NCBI GenBank assembly: GCA_964494475.1
Contig: CAZBRS010000025.1
Location: 1-64,000, forward strand
Reading direction: 5' to 3'
DNA: 64,000 nt
From: CAZBRS01 sp964494475
GTDB lineage: Bacteria; Myxococcota_A; UBA9042; CAZBRS01
Part shown: positions 1-7,936 of the stretch, in pieces
How the letters are laid out: each line of letters starts with the position of its first letter
Position numbering within the stretch: the first letter of the stretch is position 1
Notes under the pieces: generated by a model
The model's input: only the letters and a program-made list of their open reading frames with translations
Told to the model about the DNA's origin: nothing
Database searches by the model: none
Translations under genes and position numbers: made by a program

Positions 1-44
1 GGCTCATAACCCGAAGGTCACAGGTTCAAATCCTGTCCCCGCGA
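1..44 (+). tRNA. tRNA-Met (CAT), 3' part, cut by window start
   Basis: The window opens inside a tRNA: anticodon stem-loop GGCTCATAACC with anticodon CAT, a variable loop ending AGGTC, a T-arm with loop TTCAAAT, and a 3' acceptor strand CCCCGCG followed by discriminator A at 44. CCA is not encoded (CCC follows). The anticodon stem with consecutive G:C pairs resembles initiator tRNA. However, the last acceptor base is G rather than the A usual at position 72 of bacterial initiators, so initiator versus elongator is left open. The 5' half lies outside the window. Confidence 0.85.
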
Positions 45-51
45 CCCGAGA

Positions 52-80
52 AGCCCGAGGCCCTCGCCTCGGGCTTCGTC
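52..80 (+). terminator. Intrinsic terminator-like hairpin after the tRNA
   Basis: A perfect 9-bp stem (52-60 AGCCCGAGG with 67-75 CCTCGGGCT) with a 6-nt loop sits 7 nt after the tRNA end and is followed by a T-containing but not pure T tract. It is placed to end the tRNA transcript before the next promoter. Confidence 0.6.
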
Positions 81-114
81 GTATTTGCTCCCCGCTTTTC
101 GACCGCGTTCCCCA

Positions 115-144
115 TTGACCCTGCCGCGCCGCGTCGTCTATAGT
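115..144 (+). promoter_or_regulatory. Sigma-70-type promoter of the HEAT-like lipoprotein gene
   Basis: TTGACC (115-120) and TATAGT (139-144) are separated by 18 bp, giving a good -35/-10 pair in a GC-rich background. The predicted start site near 151 lies about 30 nt before the ATG at 181. Confidence 0.6.
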
Positions 145-180
145 GGCGCCGACGTGCATCCGCCCCAAAGAGGACAGCTC

Positions 181-2135
181 ATGAAGCTCTTCGCGAATCG
201 CCCGTTGGCCGTCGCGCTCCTCGTCGCCCTCGCCCTCGCCGCCTGCGTTCGTGGCGAGCGCAGCCCGTGCCCCAAGTTCGTGAAGGACCTGGCCAGCCCG
301 GTCAAGGCCAAGGACGCCCTTCGCGAGATCGGCGACCAGAAGTGCAAGATGGCCATTCCGAAGCTCGAAGAGATGTTCGACCAGGACAAGTACCGTGACG
401 AGGTCATCCGCACGGTGCAGAAGATCGGCTGGCACCCCGGCGTCATCAAGGGCGAGGTCAACGAGCACGAGAAGGCGTGGGCCATCCAGTCGCTCACCGT
501 CCTTCGCAAGGGCCTGACCGACCGCAACACGGCGGGCCTGGCCTCGGCCATCATCCAGGACTGGCACGTGACCGACGCCAAGGACGACCTCATCAAGGTG
601 CTCGAGAACCCCGAGTTCGTGAAGGCCCGCAACCAGGCGCTGCAGGCGCTGGTGTCGGTGGTGGGCCCCAAGGAGAAGGGCCGCACCGAAGACGTCGAGA
701 GCCTGAAGAGCCTCGAGGACATCTTCCTCAAGCTGCTCGACGGCGACGCCAACAGCCAGGAGCTGGTGGTCAACGTGACCGCCGCCCAGAAGCTCGGCGT
801 CATCCGCTCGAACCGTGCCATCGACTCGCTCATCAACACCATGTTCCTGCGCACCCTCAAGGAAGAGCGCATGTACCAGGTGGCGCGCCGCTCGCTGTTG
901 CAGATCGGCACGCCGGCGCTCGACCGCCTGCTCGAGACCCTCGACGGCAAGAACGCCACCCTGACCGCCTACACCCAAGCCAACAACATCCTCGACTGGG
1001 AGTGGGCCGACAGCCCCATGCTCGTCCAGACCATCGGCGACTTCCTCGACCCCAAGAGCGCCGTGCCCCTCATCACCAAGCAGGCCATGCCCCTGAACGT
1101 CCCGGCCGGCCTCAGCGACAAGCAGATCGAGATGTGGAAGATGAACCAGATCAACCGCATCAAGGTCACGATGCTCGGCCTGGCCGCCATCGGCTCCGAC
1201 GAGATCCTGCCCAAGGCCAAGGAGGTCATCGCCACGACCGACGCCGACATCCAGCAGCGCCTCGACACGGCCACGGCCGTCGCGCTGGTCGGCAGCCCCG
1301 CCGCCATCGACACGCTGCTCGAGCTCTTCAAGGCCGAGAAGGACGACAACTTCCGCGCGCCCCTGCAGGTGCCCATCGCCCTGGCCCTCGACGCCGCGCA
1401 CCTCGAGGCCTGGACCAAGCTGAAGGCCGCCGACAAGGCCGAGGTCACCAAGACCTTCCTCGACCAGAACCCCGACGTCATCACCCACTTCGGCCTCGTC
1501 GAGAAGTGCAAGGACGACCTGGCGTGCTGGAAAGAGCAGCTCGAGAGCGTCGACCCCGTCGTGGCCTCGAAGGCGGCCCTGGCCATTCGCCAACTGGGCG
1601 ACAAGTCGAAGGACACCATCGACCGCCTGTTCAAGCGCTTCAAGAAGGCCAAGGGCGCCGAGACCGACCTGCGCCGCTTCATCGTGCTCGCCATGCTGCG
1701 CCTCAGCGCCGGCGAGGAGTACACCTTCGCGAAGCTGGTCGACCTGTGGCGCAACGAGGCCGACCTCGGCACGGCGGCCAGCAAGTTCTGGGCCGGCGAG
1801 CTCGAGATGTCCGTGTGGGCGTGGCGCGCGCGCTACGGCTTCGACCCCGACACCATCGGCGCCTCGGCCCCCGTCAAGGGACCCGAGGGCGAGCCCAAGG
1901 CCGAAGAGGCCAAGCCCGCCGACGCNNNNNNNNNNNNNNNNNNNNNNNNNNNNNNNNNNNNNNNNNNNNNNNNNNNNNNNNNNNNNNNNNNNNNNNNNNN
2001 NNNNNNNNNNNNNNNNNNNNNNNNNCCGTCAAGGGACCCGAGGGCGAGCCCAAGGCCGAAGAGGCCAAGCCCGCCGACGCTCCCGCCCCTGCTCCCGCCG
2101 CCGCCCCGGCCCCCGAAGCGAAGCCCGCCCAGTAG
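181..2135 (+). CDS. HEAT-like repeat lipoprotein (interrupted by an assembly gap)
   Basis: The ATG at 181 is preceded by AGAGGA and gives a short basic N-terminus, a hydrophobic stretch and a lipobox ending LALAAC, so the product should be a lipoprotein. An upstream in-frame extension to 85 lacks these signals. The body is a run of amphipathic helical repeats of about 30-40 residues (for example segments beginning AIDSLINT, SAVPLITK, AAIDTLLEL), as in HEAT/armadillo solenoids that act as protein-binding scaffolds. The C-terminus is Ala/Pro/Lys/Glu-rich. A 100-N gap falls in this tail. The frame appears to shift across it, but deleting the Ns and one copy of the 55-bp flanking duplication (155 nt) leaves exactly 600 codons, i.e. 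a 599-residue protein ending PAPEAKPAQ. Biological role unknown. Confidence 0.8.
1926..2025. other. Scaffold gap of 100 N with 55-bp duplicated flanks
   Basis: The 55 bases at 1871-1925 are repeated exactly at 2026-2080. This is the picture of two contigs that overlap by one k-mer and were joined with a fixed 100-N spacer. The real sequence is probably continuous, without the Ns and without the second copy. Confidence 0.9.
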
Positions 2136-2210
2136 TCCCTACGCCTTCTTGAATAGCCCGCCCTCCCGGGCGTCGAACCTCCCCGAGACCGTTGACCACG
2201 GGAGGCGACG

Positions 2211-3050
2211 ATGAAGACCTCGAAGCTGGTGGCGCTGCTGATCCTGTCCTCACTGCTGCTCGCGAGCCCCCTCGACGCCCGGCCCCGGAAGCAGAGCGCC
2301 AAGGTCGTGCACCGGAGCAAGGCCGCGCCGGTGGTCTCGTACCGCCCGGCCGTGGCCTACCGCCCCTCGAGCTCGTACCGCCCCGTCGTCACGCACGTGA
2401 GCGCCGCGCCCGTGCACGTGGTGCGTCACCACACGGTCTACTCGCCCGCCCCCGTGGTGCACTCGAGCGTGGTCGTGGCCGAGTCCTCGCCGCAGCGCGG
2501 CTACGACACGGGCTGGCGGCCCGGGCTGGCCGTGGGCATCCGCCCCAGCGCCATCCTGCTCGAGGGCGAGAAGCTGGCGCTGTCGCGCTTCGAGAACCCC
2601 ACCCTCGGGGGCCTCGGCGTGGTGCTTCGGGGCGACGTGTCGCCGTCGTTCTCGCTCGAGCTCGGCTTCGACTACCTGGTGGGCGCCAACGGCGACTTCC
2701 GGCAGCGCACCATGCCGCTCATGCTCTCGGGGATCTTCCACTTCTTTCCCGAGGCCCGCCTGAACCCCTACGTGTTGGCCGGCGCGGGCGTGCACATCAC
2801 CGAGCTCAGCTACGCCAACGGCGCCGCCATCCACGAGCTCTGGGAGGTGGCGGGCCAGGCGGGCGCGGGCGTGCGCGTCAAGCTGACCGACGCCCTCGAG
2901 CTCTTCGGCGACGTGCGCGCCCTCGGCGTGTACAAGAACCTGTCGGACGTGCGCTACGGCGATTGCAGCTACGGCACCTGCGGGGCCGATCCGAACGATC
3001 GCTGGAACCTGGGCGCGCAGTTCTCGGCGGGCCTGGCCTACCGCTTCTGA
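2211..3050 (+). CDS. Outer-membrane beta-barrel protein
   Basis: A 279-residue protein starting at an ATG behind a GGGAGG ribosome-binding site. It begins with a signal peptide (Lys-rich start, LLILSSLLLASPLDA). Residues about 25-90 are rich in Tyr, Val, His and Arg with repeated YRP motifs and look like a linker. The remaining 180 residues alternate hydrophobic and polar residues in strand-like blocks (for example LELGFDYLVGA, LNPYVLAGAGVHI) and end in an aromatic residue (AYRF), as in small OmpA/OmpW-type barrels. A short Cys pair (CSYGTC) near the C-terminus may form a loop disulfide. It meets the oppositely oriented apbE-like gene tail-to-tail with a 13-bp overlap. Function beyond an outer-membrane role is not evident. 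Confidence 0.75.
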   Translation: MKTSKLVALLILSSLLLASPLDARPRKQSAKVVHRSKAAPVVSYRPAVAYRPSSSYRPVVTHVSAAPVHVVRHHTVYSPAPVVHSSVVVAESSPQRGYDTGWRPGLAVGIRPSAILLEGEKLALSRFENPTLGGLGVVLRGDVSPSFSLELGFDYLVGANGDFRQRTMPLMLSGIFHFFPEARLNPYVLAGAGVHITELSYANGAAIHELWEVAGQAGAGVRVKLTDALELFGDVRALGVYKNLSDVRYGDCSYGTCGADPNDRWNLGAQFSAGLAYRF

Positions 3051-4147
3051 TCGCTCGGGACCAGACTGACCTTCCCCTCCAACCCCTTCGAGATCCACAC
3101 CCGCCCGTCGTGGTGCACGAGCAAGGCCTCGAGCTCGGGGTGCGCCTCGATGGCGTCCTGCGCCCCCTGCCATCCGAGCGCGAAGAGCGCCGTGTCCCAG
3201 GCGTCGGCGGTGAGCGCGTCGGGCGCCAGCACCGTGACCGACGACAGCTCGGGGTCGAGGGGGCGAGCGGTGCGGGGATCGACGATGTGGCCGTAGCGCC
3301 GCCCGCGGATGGTATGGAAGCGCTGGTAGTCGCCCGCCGTGTCGATGGCGCCCGCGTGGACCTCGAGCCGGGCGAGCAGCCGGGAGGGGTCGCCGGGATC
3401 GTCGACGCCGATGCGGAAGGGAGGCTGGCCCGGCGCGCGGTGGAGCGCGACGTCGCCCCCGAGCTCGACGATGGCCCGAACGCAGCCCGCCTCGCGGAGC
3501 AGCGCGAGCGCGGCGTCGGCCATGGCGCCCTCGGCCACCGCGTTGAGATCGAAGCGCACGCCCGGCTCGCGCGTCACGGTCGTACCCGCCAGGCTCCAGC
3601 GCGCCGGGCCTACGTGCGCCAGCACCCCGGCCACCTCGCCGTCGGAGGGCAGCTGATCGTGCTCCGCGGCCTCCTTCCAGAGCTCGACGATGGGCAGCAC
3701 CGTCACGTCGAGCACGCCCCCCGACGCCTCGCCGTAGCGGCGCGCCGCGGCCAGCAGCGCTGCGGTCTCGGCGTCGACCACGAACGAGGGCTCGACGGAC
3801 GCGTTCAATCGGGACACCATCGAGTCGGGGCGGTACCGCGACCAGAGCGCCTCGAGCCCCGCCACGCGCGCGTCGACGCGCTCCATGACCGCGTCGAAGG
3901 CCTGTTGCGTGAGCCCCGTGCACGACAGGTGCGCCGGGATGGCGCCCATGTACGCGCGGGTCGCCTTGCGCACGGGTGGTTTGTACTCCGCGATCCTACG
4001 GCCTGGCTCCAGGTGCCGACCGACCCCCAGGGTATCGAAGTGCGCCGGCAAGCGTTGAGGCGTGATCAGATAGAGGACGACGAGGCCGACCACCAGCACG
4101 AGGGCGAGGATCAGCAGGGCTGCCAGACCTCGGAGGAGCCAGCGCAC
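3038..4147 (-). CDS. apbE: FAD:protein FMN transferase (ApbE family)
   Basis: ApbE enzymes covalently attach FMN to Thr in flavoproteins in the periplasm. This 369-residue protein has an N-terminal membrane anchor (about residues 5-30) instead of a cleaved lipobox. Family landmarks are present in order: the SMVSRLNAS segment, LDVTVLPIVELW, the FDLNAVAEGAMAD helix (equivalent of DLGGIAKGYAVD), VELGGDVAL, and the C-terminal HIVDPRTARPL followed by SSVTVLAPDALTADAWDTALFALG, which carries the metal/FAD-binding residues. It starts with GTG one base after the stop codon of the upstream secreted-protein gene (4149-4643), so the two form an operon. The target flavoprotein is not in the window. The N-terminal half is more divergent than usual. 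Confidence 0.85.
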   Translation of the reverse strand: MRWLLRGLAALLILALVLVVGLVVLYLITPQRLPAHFDTLGVGRHLEPGRRIAEYKPPVRKATRAYMGAIPAHLSCTGLTQQAFDAVMERVDARVAGLEALWSRYRPDSMVSRLNASVEPSFVVDAETAALLAAARRYGEASGGVLDVTVLPIVELWKEAAEHDQLPSDGEVAGVLAHVGPARWSLAGTTVTREPGVRFDLNAVAEGAMADAALALLREAGCVRAIVELGGDVALHRAPGQPPFRIGVDDPGDPSRLLARLEVHAGAIDTAGDYQRFHTIRGRRYGHIVDPRTARPLDPELSSVTVLAPDALTADAWDTALFALGWQGAQDAIEAHPELEALLVHHDGRVWISKGLEGKVSLVPSDQKR

Positions 4148-4148
4148 G

Positions 4149-4643
4149 CTACTTGCTCGGGGCCTTGGGGGGCGGCGTGCCCTTCAGGAAGTCTTCGCCG
4201 GCCTTCGAGTCGTCGACCGGCGGCGGGGGCGGAGGCAGCGGCGCGAGCTCGGGGGCGGTCTCTTTCGGGGGCTCGTCGAGCTTGGCCTTGTCGAACTTGA
4301 CCGTCTTCTTGAGTTGCCACTCCTTCACGTTCTTGCCGACGGTCTCGAGCTTCCAGTCGGTGGGCTTCACGTCGAACTCGACCGGCGCCAGGTCGGGGTA
4401 CATGGGCACGAGCTTCACCGTGAAGGTGGCGTCGCGGCGCTGCCCCACGATGAGCAGCGTCTTGCCGTCGTCCTCGAACTCGTAGCCCTCGAACTCGTCG
4501 CCGTTGATGTACGGCTTGGCGTAGTCGGAGCTCATCTTGACCACGATCTTGCCCGTCATGACCTCGCCACCCTCGGGGGGCTCGTCGGCCAGGGCAACGT
4601 TCGAGAACGCGACGATTAGGGCAAGGACGACGAAGCGACTCAT
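4149..4643 (-). CDS. Small secreted protein of unknown function, co-transcribed with apbE
   Basis: A 164-residue protein with a clear signal peptide (MSRFVVLALIVAFSNVALA). The mature part is acidic with a predicted beta-rich core (VMTGKIVVKMSSDYAKPYING, then GKTLLIVGQRRDATFTVKLVP) reminiscent of a PEGA-like or carboxypeptidase-regulatory fold, followed by a Lys/Asp helix and a Pro-rich tail. I do not recognise the family. It is the first gene of a two-gene operon with apbE and has its own strong promoter upstream on the minus strand. No Cys pair or haem motif is visible. Confidence 0.7.
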   Translation of the reverse strand: MSRFVVLALIVAFSNVALADEPPEGGEVMTGKIVVKMSSDYAKPYINGDEFEGYEFEDDGKTLLIVGQRRDATFTVKLVPMYPDLAPVEFDVKPTDWKLETVGKNVKEWQLKKTVKFDKAKLDEPPKETAPELAPLPPPPPPVDDSKAGEDFLKGTPPPKAPSK

Positions 4644-4685
4644 GGCACCCTCCCCACGCGGCGGGCCGAAGCGGCCACGGCTCGG

Positions 4686-4714
4686 AGTATAGGCAGGCTT
4701 CCGATGCCGGTCAA
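4686..4714 (-). promoter_or_regulatory. Sigma-70-type promoter for the secreted protein/apbE operon
   Basis: On the minus strand TTGACC (4714-4709) and TATACT (4691-4686) are spaced by 17 bp, a near-consensus promoter. The start codon at 4643 lies about 35 nt downstream of the expected start site. Confidence 0.7.
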
Positions 4715-4746
4715 CGCGAGTTGCGCCTTTCGTCGGCCCTCGCCCG

Positions 4747-4774
4747 TTGACACCCGGCTCGGGGGCACTACCCT
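4747..4774 (+). promoter_or_regulatory. Sigma-70-type promoter for the FmdB/selenoprotein operon
   Basis: TTGACA (4747-4752) and TACCCT (4769-4774) are spaced by 16 bp, 38 nt before the FmdB start codon at 4813. Confidence 0.6.
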
Positions 4775-4812
4775 CCCATTCGTGAGTGAACGCTCATGAA
4801 AGGTCATGCCCC

Positions 4813-5028
4813 ATGCCCATCTACGAATACCGCTGCGACGCCTGCGACGTCACCTTCGAGCGCATCCGGCGCGCCAGCGACGATACGCCGGTCGAGTGCC
4901 CGGAGTGCCACGACGAGGCCCGCAAGCTCATGTCGACCTTCGCGTCGCGCGCCGACGGCGCCGGCTCGTTCCCGAGCTTCGGCGGTGGGTCGTCGGGGGC
5001 CTCGGGGTGCTCCTCGGGGGGTGGCTGA
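4813..5028 (+). CDS. FmdB-family zinc ribbon protein
   Basis: A 71-residue protein beginning MPIYEYRCDAC, the signature start of the FmdB/CxxC_CXXC_SSSS family. Four Cys (8, 11, 29, 32) form a zinc ribbon and the C-terminus is a Gly/Ser-rich tail ending in a Cys-containing GCSSGGG. The in-frame ATG at 4786 lacks this conserved start, so 4813 was chosen. Family members are small putative regulatory or chaperone-like proteins of uncertain function. It is followed after 39 nt by a membrane peptide with an in-frame TGA, and both lie between one promoter and one terminator. Confidence 0.9.
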   Translation: MPIYEYRCDACDVTFERIRRASDDTPVECPECHDEARKLMSTFASRADGAGSFPSFGGGSSGASGCSSGGG

Positions 5029-5040
5029 GGCGTCGGCTGA

Positions 5041-5057
5041 GCCGTCAGGCTGACGGC
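5041..5057. repeat. Perfect 7-bp inverted repeat between fmdB-like gene and selenoprotein gene
   Basis: GCCGTCA (5041-5047) and TGACGGC (5051-5057) flank GGC. It lies just before the ribosome-binding region of the next gene, so it could be an mRNA hairpin affecting its translation or a small operator. No T tract follows, so it is not a terminator. Confidence 0.4.
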
Positions 5058-5067
5058 AGAACCCCCC

Positions 5068-5262
5068 ATGAACGACACGCTGACCTTCTTCCTGGTGCTG
5101 ATCGGCTGGTTCGCGCTGCAACGCTGGATCCTGCCGCGGCTCGGAGTCTCCACCTGAATGGCCGACTCCTGCCGCGTGCCGGCAGCCAGGCCCGAGACTC
5201 CGCCCGCCCCGTCGACGCCGCCCGTCGAGGCTGTCGTTGAATCCGACCCCCCCAAGGGGTGA
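5068..5262 (+). CDS. Candidate small membrane selenoprotein (in-frame TGA at 5155)
   Basis: Read normally this is a 29-residue membrane peptide, MNDTLTFFLVLIGWFALQ then RWILPRLGVST, ending at TGA 5155-5157. The same frame continues for 34 codons (MADSCRVPAARP, then a Pro-rich tail ending DPPKG) to a second TGA at 5260-5262. With selenocysteine at codon 30 the product is 64 residues: one transmembrane helix (about 4-23) followed by a T-U-x4-C redox-like motif (U30, C35). Three things support readthrough: a SECIS-like hairpin at the right distance, an open frame with codon use like its neighbours, and an intrinsic terminator wrapped around the second stop rather than the first. I recall short proteins with an LGVxT(U/C)M..SC pattern in deltaproteobacteria but cannot verify it. 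Function unknown. No sel genes are in the window. Confidence 0.7.
5155..5192 (+). promoter_or_regulatory. Bacterial SECIS-like element downstream of TGA
   Basis: Directly after the TGA there is a perfect 6-bp upper stem CTGCCG (5169-5174) / CGGCAG (5180-5185) with loop CGTGC. The loop begins 17 nt after the TGA and has G at its second position. Both match the rules known for bacterial SECIS elements that bind SelB (apical loop about 16-37 nt downstream, G in the first two loop bases). An outer GGCC/GGCC pairing (5160-5163 with 5189-5192) could extend the stem. Confidence 0.7.
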
Positions 5263-5284
5263 ACCCCCGGTTTGGGGCTTTTCT
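5250..5284 (+). terminator. Intrinsic terminator of the FmdB/selenoprotein operon
   Basis: CCCCAA (5250-5255) pairs with TTGGGG (5272-5277). Inside, GGGG (5256-5259) pairs with CCCC (5264-5267) over a TGAA loop, and CTTTTCT follows. The TGA of the read-through frame lies in the apical loop, so the transcript ends just after the longer ORF. Confidence 0.75.
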
Positions 5285-5331
5285 GTCAGTCGCTGCCAGT
5301 TTATGCTGTCGGCGATCGATTGGGGGGCTCC

Positions 5332-7002
5332 ATGCGTACATTTCTGACGGTGCTGGTGACGTTGTTCGTGGCGTGCTCGGGCAACAACGTCGAAGGCGAC
5401 TCTTCTACCACTCCCGACCAGCCCGCTGCCGATCTCGAGACCGTCGACGCGGCGACCGACACCACCCCGGCCGACGCGGCGCCCGACGTGCCGTTGGTCG
5501 CGCCAGTGCCCGCCGACTGCCAGCCCAACCCGGCGCCCTTCCCCGTGCGACCCGCGGTCGCCGAGCCGGCCACCCTGCCCCGCCTGCACGTGCAGGGCAC
5601 CGACATCGTCGACCCCGATGGCGAGCGGGTGGCCCTCCGGGGCGTGAACCTCGGCGGCTGGCTGATGATCGAGTCGTGGATGGCGGGCCTCGGCACGCTG
5701 TCGCAAGTGGAGCTGTTCGCCGCCATGGAGGCCGAGGCCGACGCGCTCGGGTTGGGCGAACTGTACCGCGACGCCCGGCAGACCAACTACATCGGGTGCC
5801 AGCTCCTGCTGAAGCCGCAGTGGGTGTGCGTGACCGAGTGGCGCGCGGCCATGGAGGCCGCCGCCGGCGAACGGGCCGACGACGTGGCGGAGTTCTGGGC
5901 CTGGTTCGACGGCCAGCCGTGGGTGTACGAGGAGCGAACCTTCTGGCGCTGGCTGGAGAAGCGCTTCGGCTACGCCGGCATGCTGGAGCTGCGGTCGGCC
6001 TGGCGCGACAACTTCGTCACCGAGCTCGACTTCGAACGACTCGAGGCGCTGGGGTTGAACCTGGTGCGCGTGCCCGTGTGGTACCAGGCCCTGGAGACCG
6101 ACCAGGAGGGCGAGAACGGCTTCGTCCCCGAGGGCTGGCAGCGCCTGGACCAGCTGATGACCTGGGCGCGGCGGCATCACATCTACGTGATGCTCGACAT
6201 GCACGGCGCGCCGGGCGGCCAGAGCACGTGGTGGCACACCGGCCTGGAGAACGCCGGCGCCTTCTTCACGACGCCGGCCTGCCAGGACAAGGCGGCCCGG
6301 CTGTGGGGCGCCCTCGCGCGCTACTTCAAGGACGAACCGCACCTGGCCGCCTTCGATCTGCTGAACGAGCCGAACGGCAGCCCCAACAAGAAGACCTTCT
6401 GCGACGTGCACCAGAAGCTGTACGACGCCGTGCGCGCCGAGGACCCCGACCACATCGTGGTGCTGGAGGACGGCTTCGTCCCGATCTCCAAGATCTGCGG
6501 CCCGGCCGAGCTCGGCTGGACCAACGGCGTCATGCAGTTCCACGACTACCCGGGCGGCGCGTCGGCCGCCGAGTTGGTGGCCAACGTGGAGGGGAAGGAG
6601 CTGGAGCAGATCCGCGAGATGGGCGAGCGGTTGGGCGCGCCCGTCTTCTACGGCGAGTTCAACGTGTACCCGCCCACGGACTTCGAGCAGCTGGACGACC
6701 CCACCGACCGCTGGCAGCTCGACGCCATGGACCAACTGCTGGCGCTGTTCAACGCGCGCGGCATCCACTGGGCGCCCTGGAGCTGGAAGCACTTCGCCGC
6801 GCCCAGCCTGTGGGGCGTGTACCACCCCGCGACGCCCAACCAGCGGGTCGACCTGAAGGACGCGAGCCTCGAAGAGCTGAAGGCTGCCTTCGAGGGCATG
6901 AACTCGGCGACCTGGGTGCTGGACGAGGCCTACGGCGCGGTGCTGAGCGCGCGCGCCAAGGACCCGGTCAGTCCCCTGGACCTGGCGCCGCCCACCCGCT
7001 GA
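5332..7002 (+). CDS. Glycoside hydrolase family 5 lipoprotein (cellulase/exo-glucanase-like)
   Basis: A 556-residue protein. The ATG at 5332 follows a GGGGGG tract and starts a signal peptide with lipobox LFVAC, then an Asp/Ala/Thr-rich linker to about residue 75. The GH5 TIM barrel follows: GERVALRGVNLGGWLMIE, LGLNLVRVPVWY, HHIYVMLDMHGAPGGQS, the acid/base Glu in FDLLNEPNG, the conserved FHDYPGG, and the nucleophile Glu in PVFYGEFNVY. The order and spacing match GH5 enzymes that cut beta-glucans from the cell surface. The DMHGAPGGQ and LGGWL motifs recall the exo-1,3-glucanase branch. An insertion near residues 120-200 is not typical. It faces the next gene tail-to-tail and has no obvious operon partner. 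Confidence 0.88.
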   Translation: MRTFLTVLVTLFVACSGNNVEGDSSTTPDQPAADLETVDAATDTTPADAAPDVPLVAPVPADCQPNPAPFPVRPAVAEPATLPRLHVQGTDIVDPDGERVALRGVNLGGWLMIESWMAGLGTLSQVELFAAMEAEADALGLGELYRDARQTNYIGCQLLLKPQWVCVTEWRAAMEAAAGERADDVAEFWAWFDGQPWVYEERTFWRWLEKRFGYAGMLELRSAWRDNFVTELDFERLEALGLNLVRVPVWYQALETDQEGENGFVPEGWQRLDQLMTWARRHHIYVMLDMHGAPGGQSTWWHTGLENAGAFFTTPACQDKAARLWGALARYFKDEPHLAAFDLLNEPNGSPNKKTFCDVHQKLYDAVRAEDPDHIVVLEDGFVPISKICGPAELGWTNGVMQFHDYPGGASAAELVANVEGKELEQIREMGERLGAPVFYGEFNVYPPTDFEQLDDPTDRWQLDAMDQLLALFNARGIHWAPWSWKHFAAPSLWGVYHPATPNQRVDLKDASLEELKAAFEGMNSATWVLDEAYGAVLSARAKDPVSPLDLAPPTR

Positions 7003-7027
7003 CCCCGCGCCGGAAGAGCGCCCCGGA

Positions 7028-7828
7028 TCAGAACCGCACGGAGATGCCCGCGTAGGGGAAGCCGAGGGGCCAGTCGTCGTCCCAGCCGCCCTCGAGGGGC
7101 CGCACCAGCGCCAGGTCGAGCGCCACCGTCGGGTTGTGGAAGCGCATGCCGTAGGTGATCAGCAACGGACCCTGCGCGATGGGCGTGCTCGAGCGCATTT
7201 CCCCCAGGCTGAACGCGCCCTCGACCTCGACCATCAGCGCCACGTGCTTACTGGCCCGCAGCGTGGGCCCGGCCGACACCAGCAGGTAGGGGCTGTCCTC
7301 ATCCTCGTTCCACCCATCGCCACAACAGTCGTCGAACGAGCCGAGCACGCCCGCCGCCAGGCTGAACGACAGCAGTCCGTCGGCCCGGTGCACGTCGACC
7401 AGCGCGAACCCGGCCACCGCCACCTCGTCGACCGCGAACGCCCCCGCGACCTGCACCGCCACGGTCACGTAGTCGGTCGCCACCGGCCGCCCCTTCACGC
7501 TGACCACGCCGCCGGCCACGCCGAGCAACGGGCCCGCGCTCAGCGACGCCTCGAGCCAGTCCGTGATCCCGACCGATACGCCCAGACCCACGATGAGCTC
7601 GTACGAGTTCAGCGCGACGTCGCCCGCCCGCAGCGTCTGCGCGCTCGGCACCGTGAAGCGGTGATCGACGGCCGCGTCGTCGCCGCGCCAGTCGCTCGGG
7701 GCGCCGTGGAGCGGCGCGGTGGAGCCGTCATCGGGGGGCTCGTCGGCCAGCGCCGGAAGTGCCATGATGGGTAGGAGGAGAAGCGAGAGGAGAGGGAGGA
7801 GCGGGAGGGTTGGTGGGACGCATCGCAT
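7028..7828 (-). CDS. Secreted/outer-membrane beta-barrel protein, unknown function
   Basis: A 266-residue protein with a long leucine-rich signal peptide (LPLLPLLSLLLLPIMALPALADE) and a mature part dominated by alternating strand patterns (LNSYELIVGLGVSVGITDWLEASLSAGP, VALDLALVRPLEGG) ending GISVRF, an aromatic C-terminus. This is the profile of small outer-membrane barrels in these bacteria. No enzymatic motif is visible. The A-rich stretch just upstream (7829-7860) may hold its promoter but no clear -35/-10 pair is seen. Confidence 0.65.
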   Translation of the reverse strand: MRCVPPTLPLLPLLSLLLLPIMALPALADEPPDDGSTAPLHGAPSDWRGDDAAVDHRFTVPSAQTLRAGDVALNSYELIVGLGVSVGITDWLEASLSAGPLLGVAGGVVSVKGRPVATDYVTVAVQVAGAFAVDEVAVAGFALVDVHRADGLLSFSLAAGVLGSFDDCCGDGWNEDEDSPYLLVSAGPTLRASKHVALMVEVEGAFSLGEMRSSTPIAQGPLLITYGMRFHNPTVALDLALVRPLEGGWDDDWPLGFPYAGISVRF

Positions 7829-7936
7829 GAAGAGAAGATAGAAAAAAAGCAGGACAAGTCAAATCGTCGCGGGCGATCCGCTCCTCGAGCTCCAGGCCCA
7901 CGTCCTCCCGCCTAGAGCAGGACGCCCGGGGCTCGC

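Noticed and set aside
181..2135. Frameshifted pseudogene
   Set aside because: The apparent frame change occurs only across the 100-N gap. Removing the duplicated 55 bp plus the Ns restores one frame exactly.
5068..5157. Plain 29-residue membrane peptide with no selenocysteine
   Set aside because: Possible, but it does not explain the in-frame extension, the hairpin at SECIS distance or the terminator location. Kept only as the fallback.
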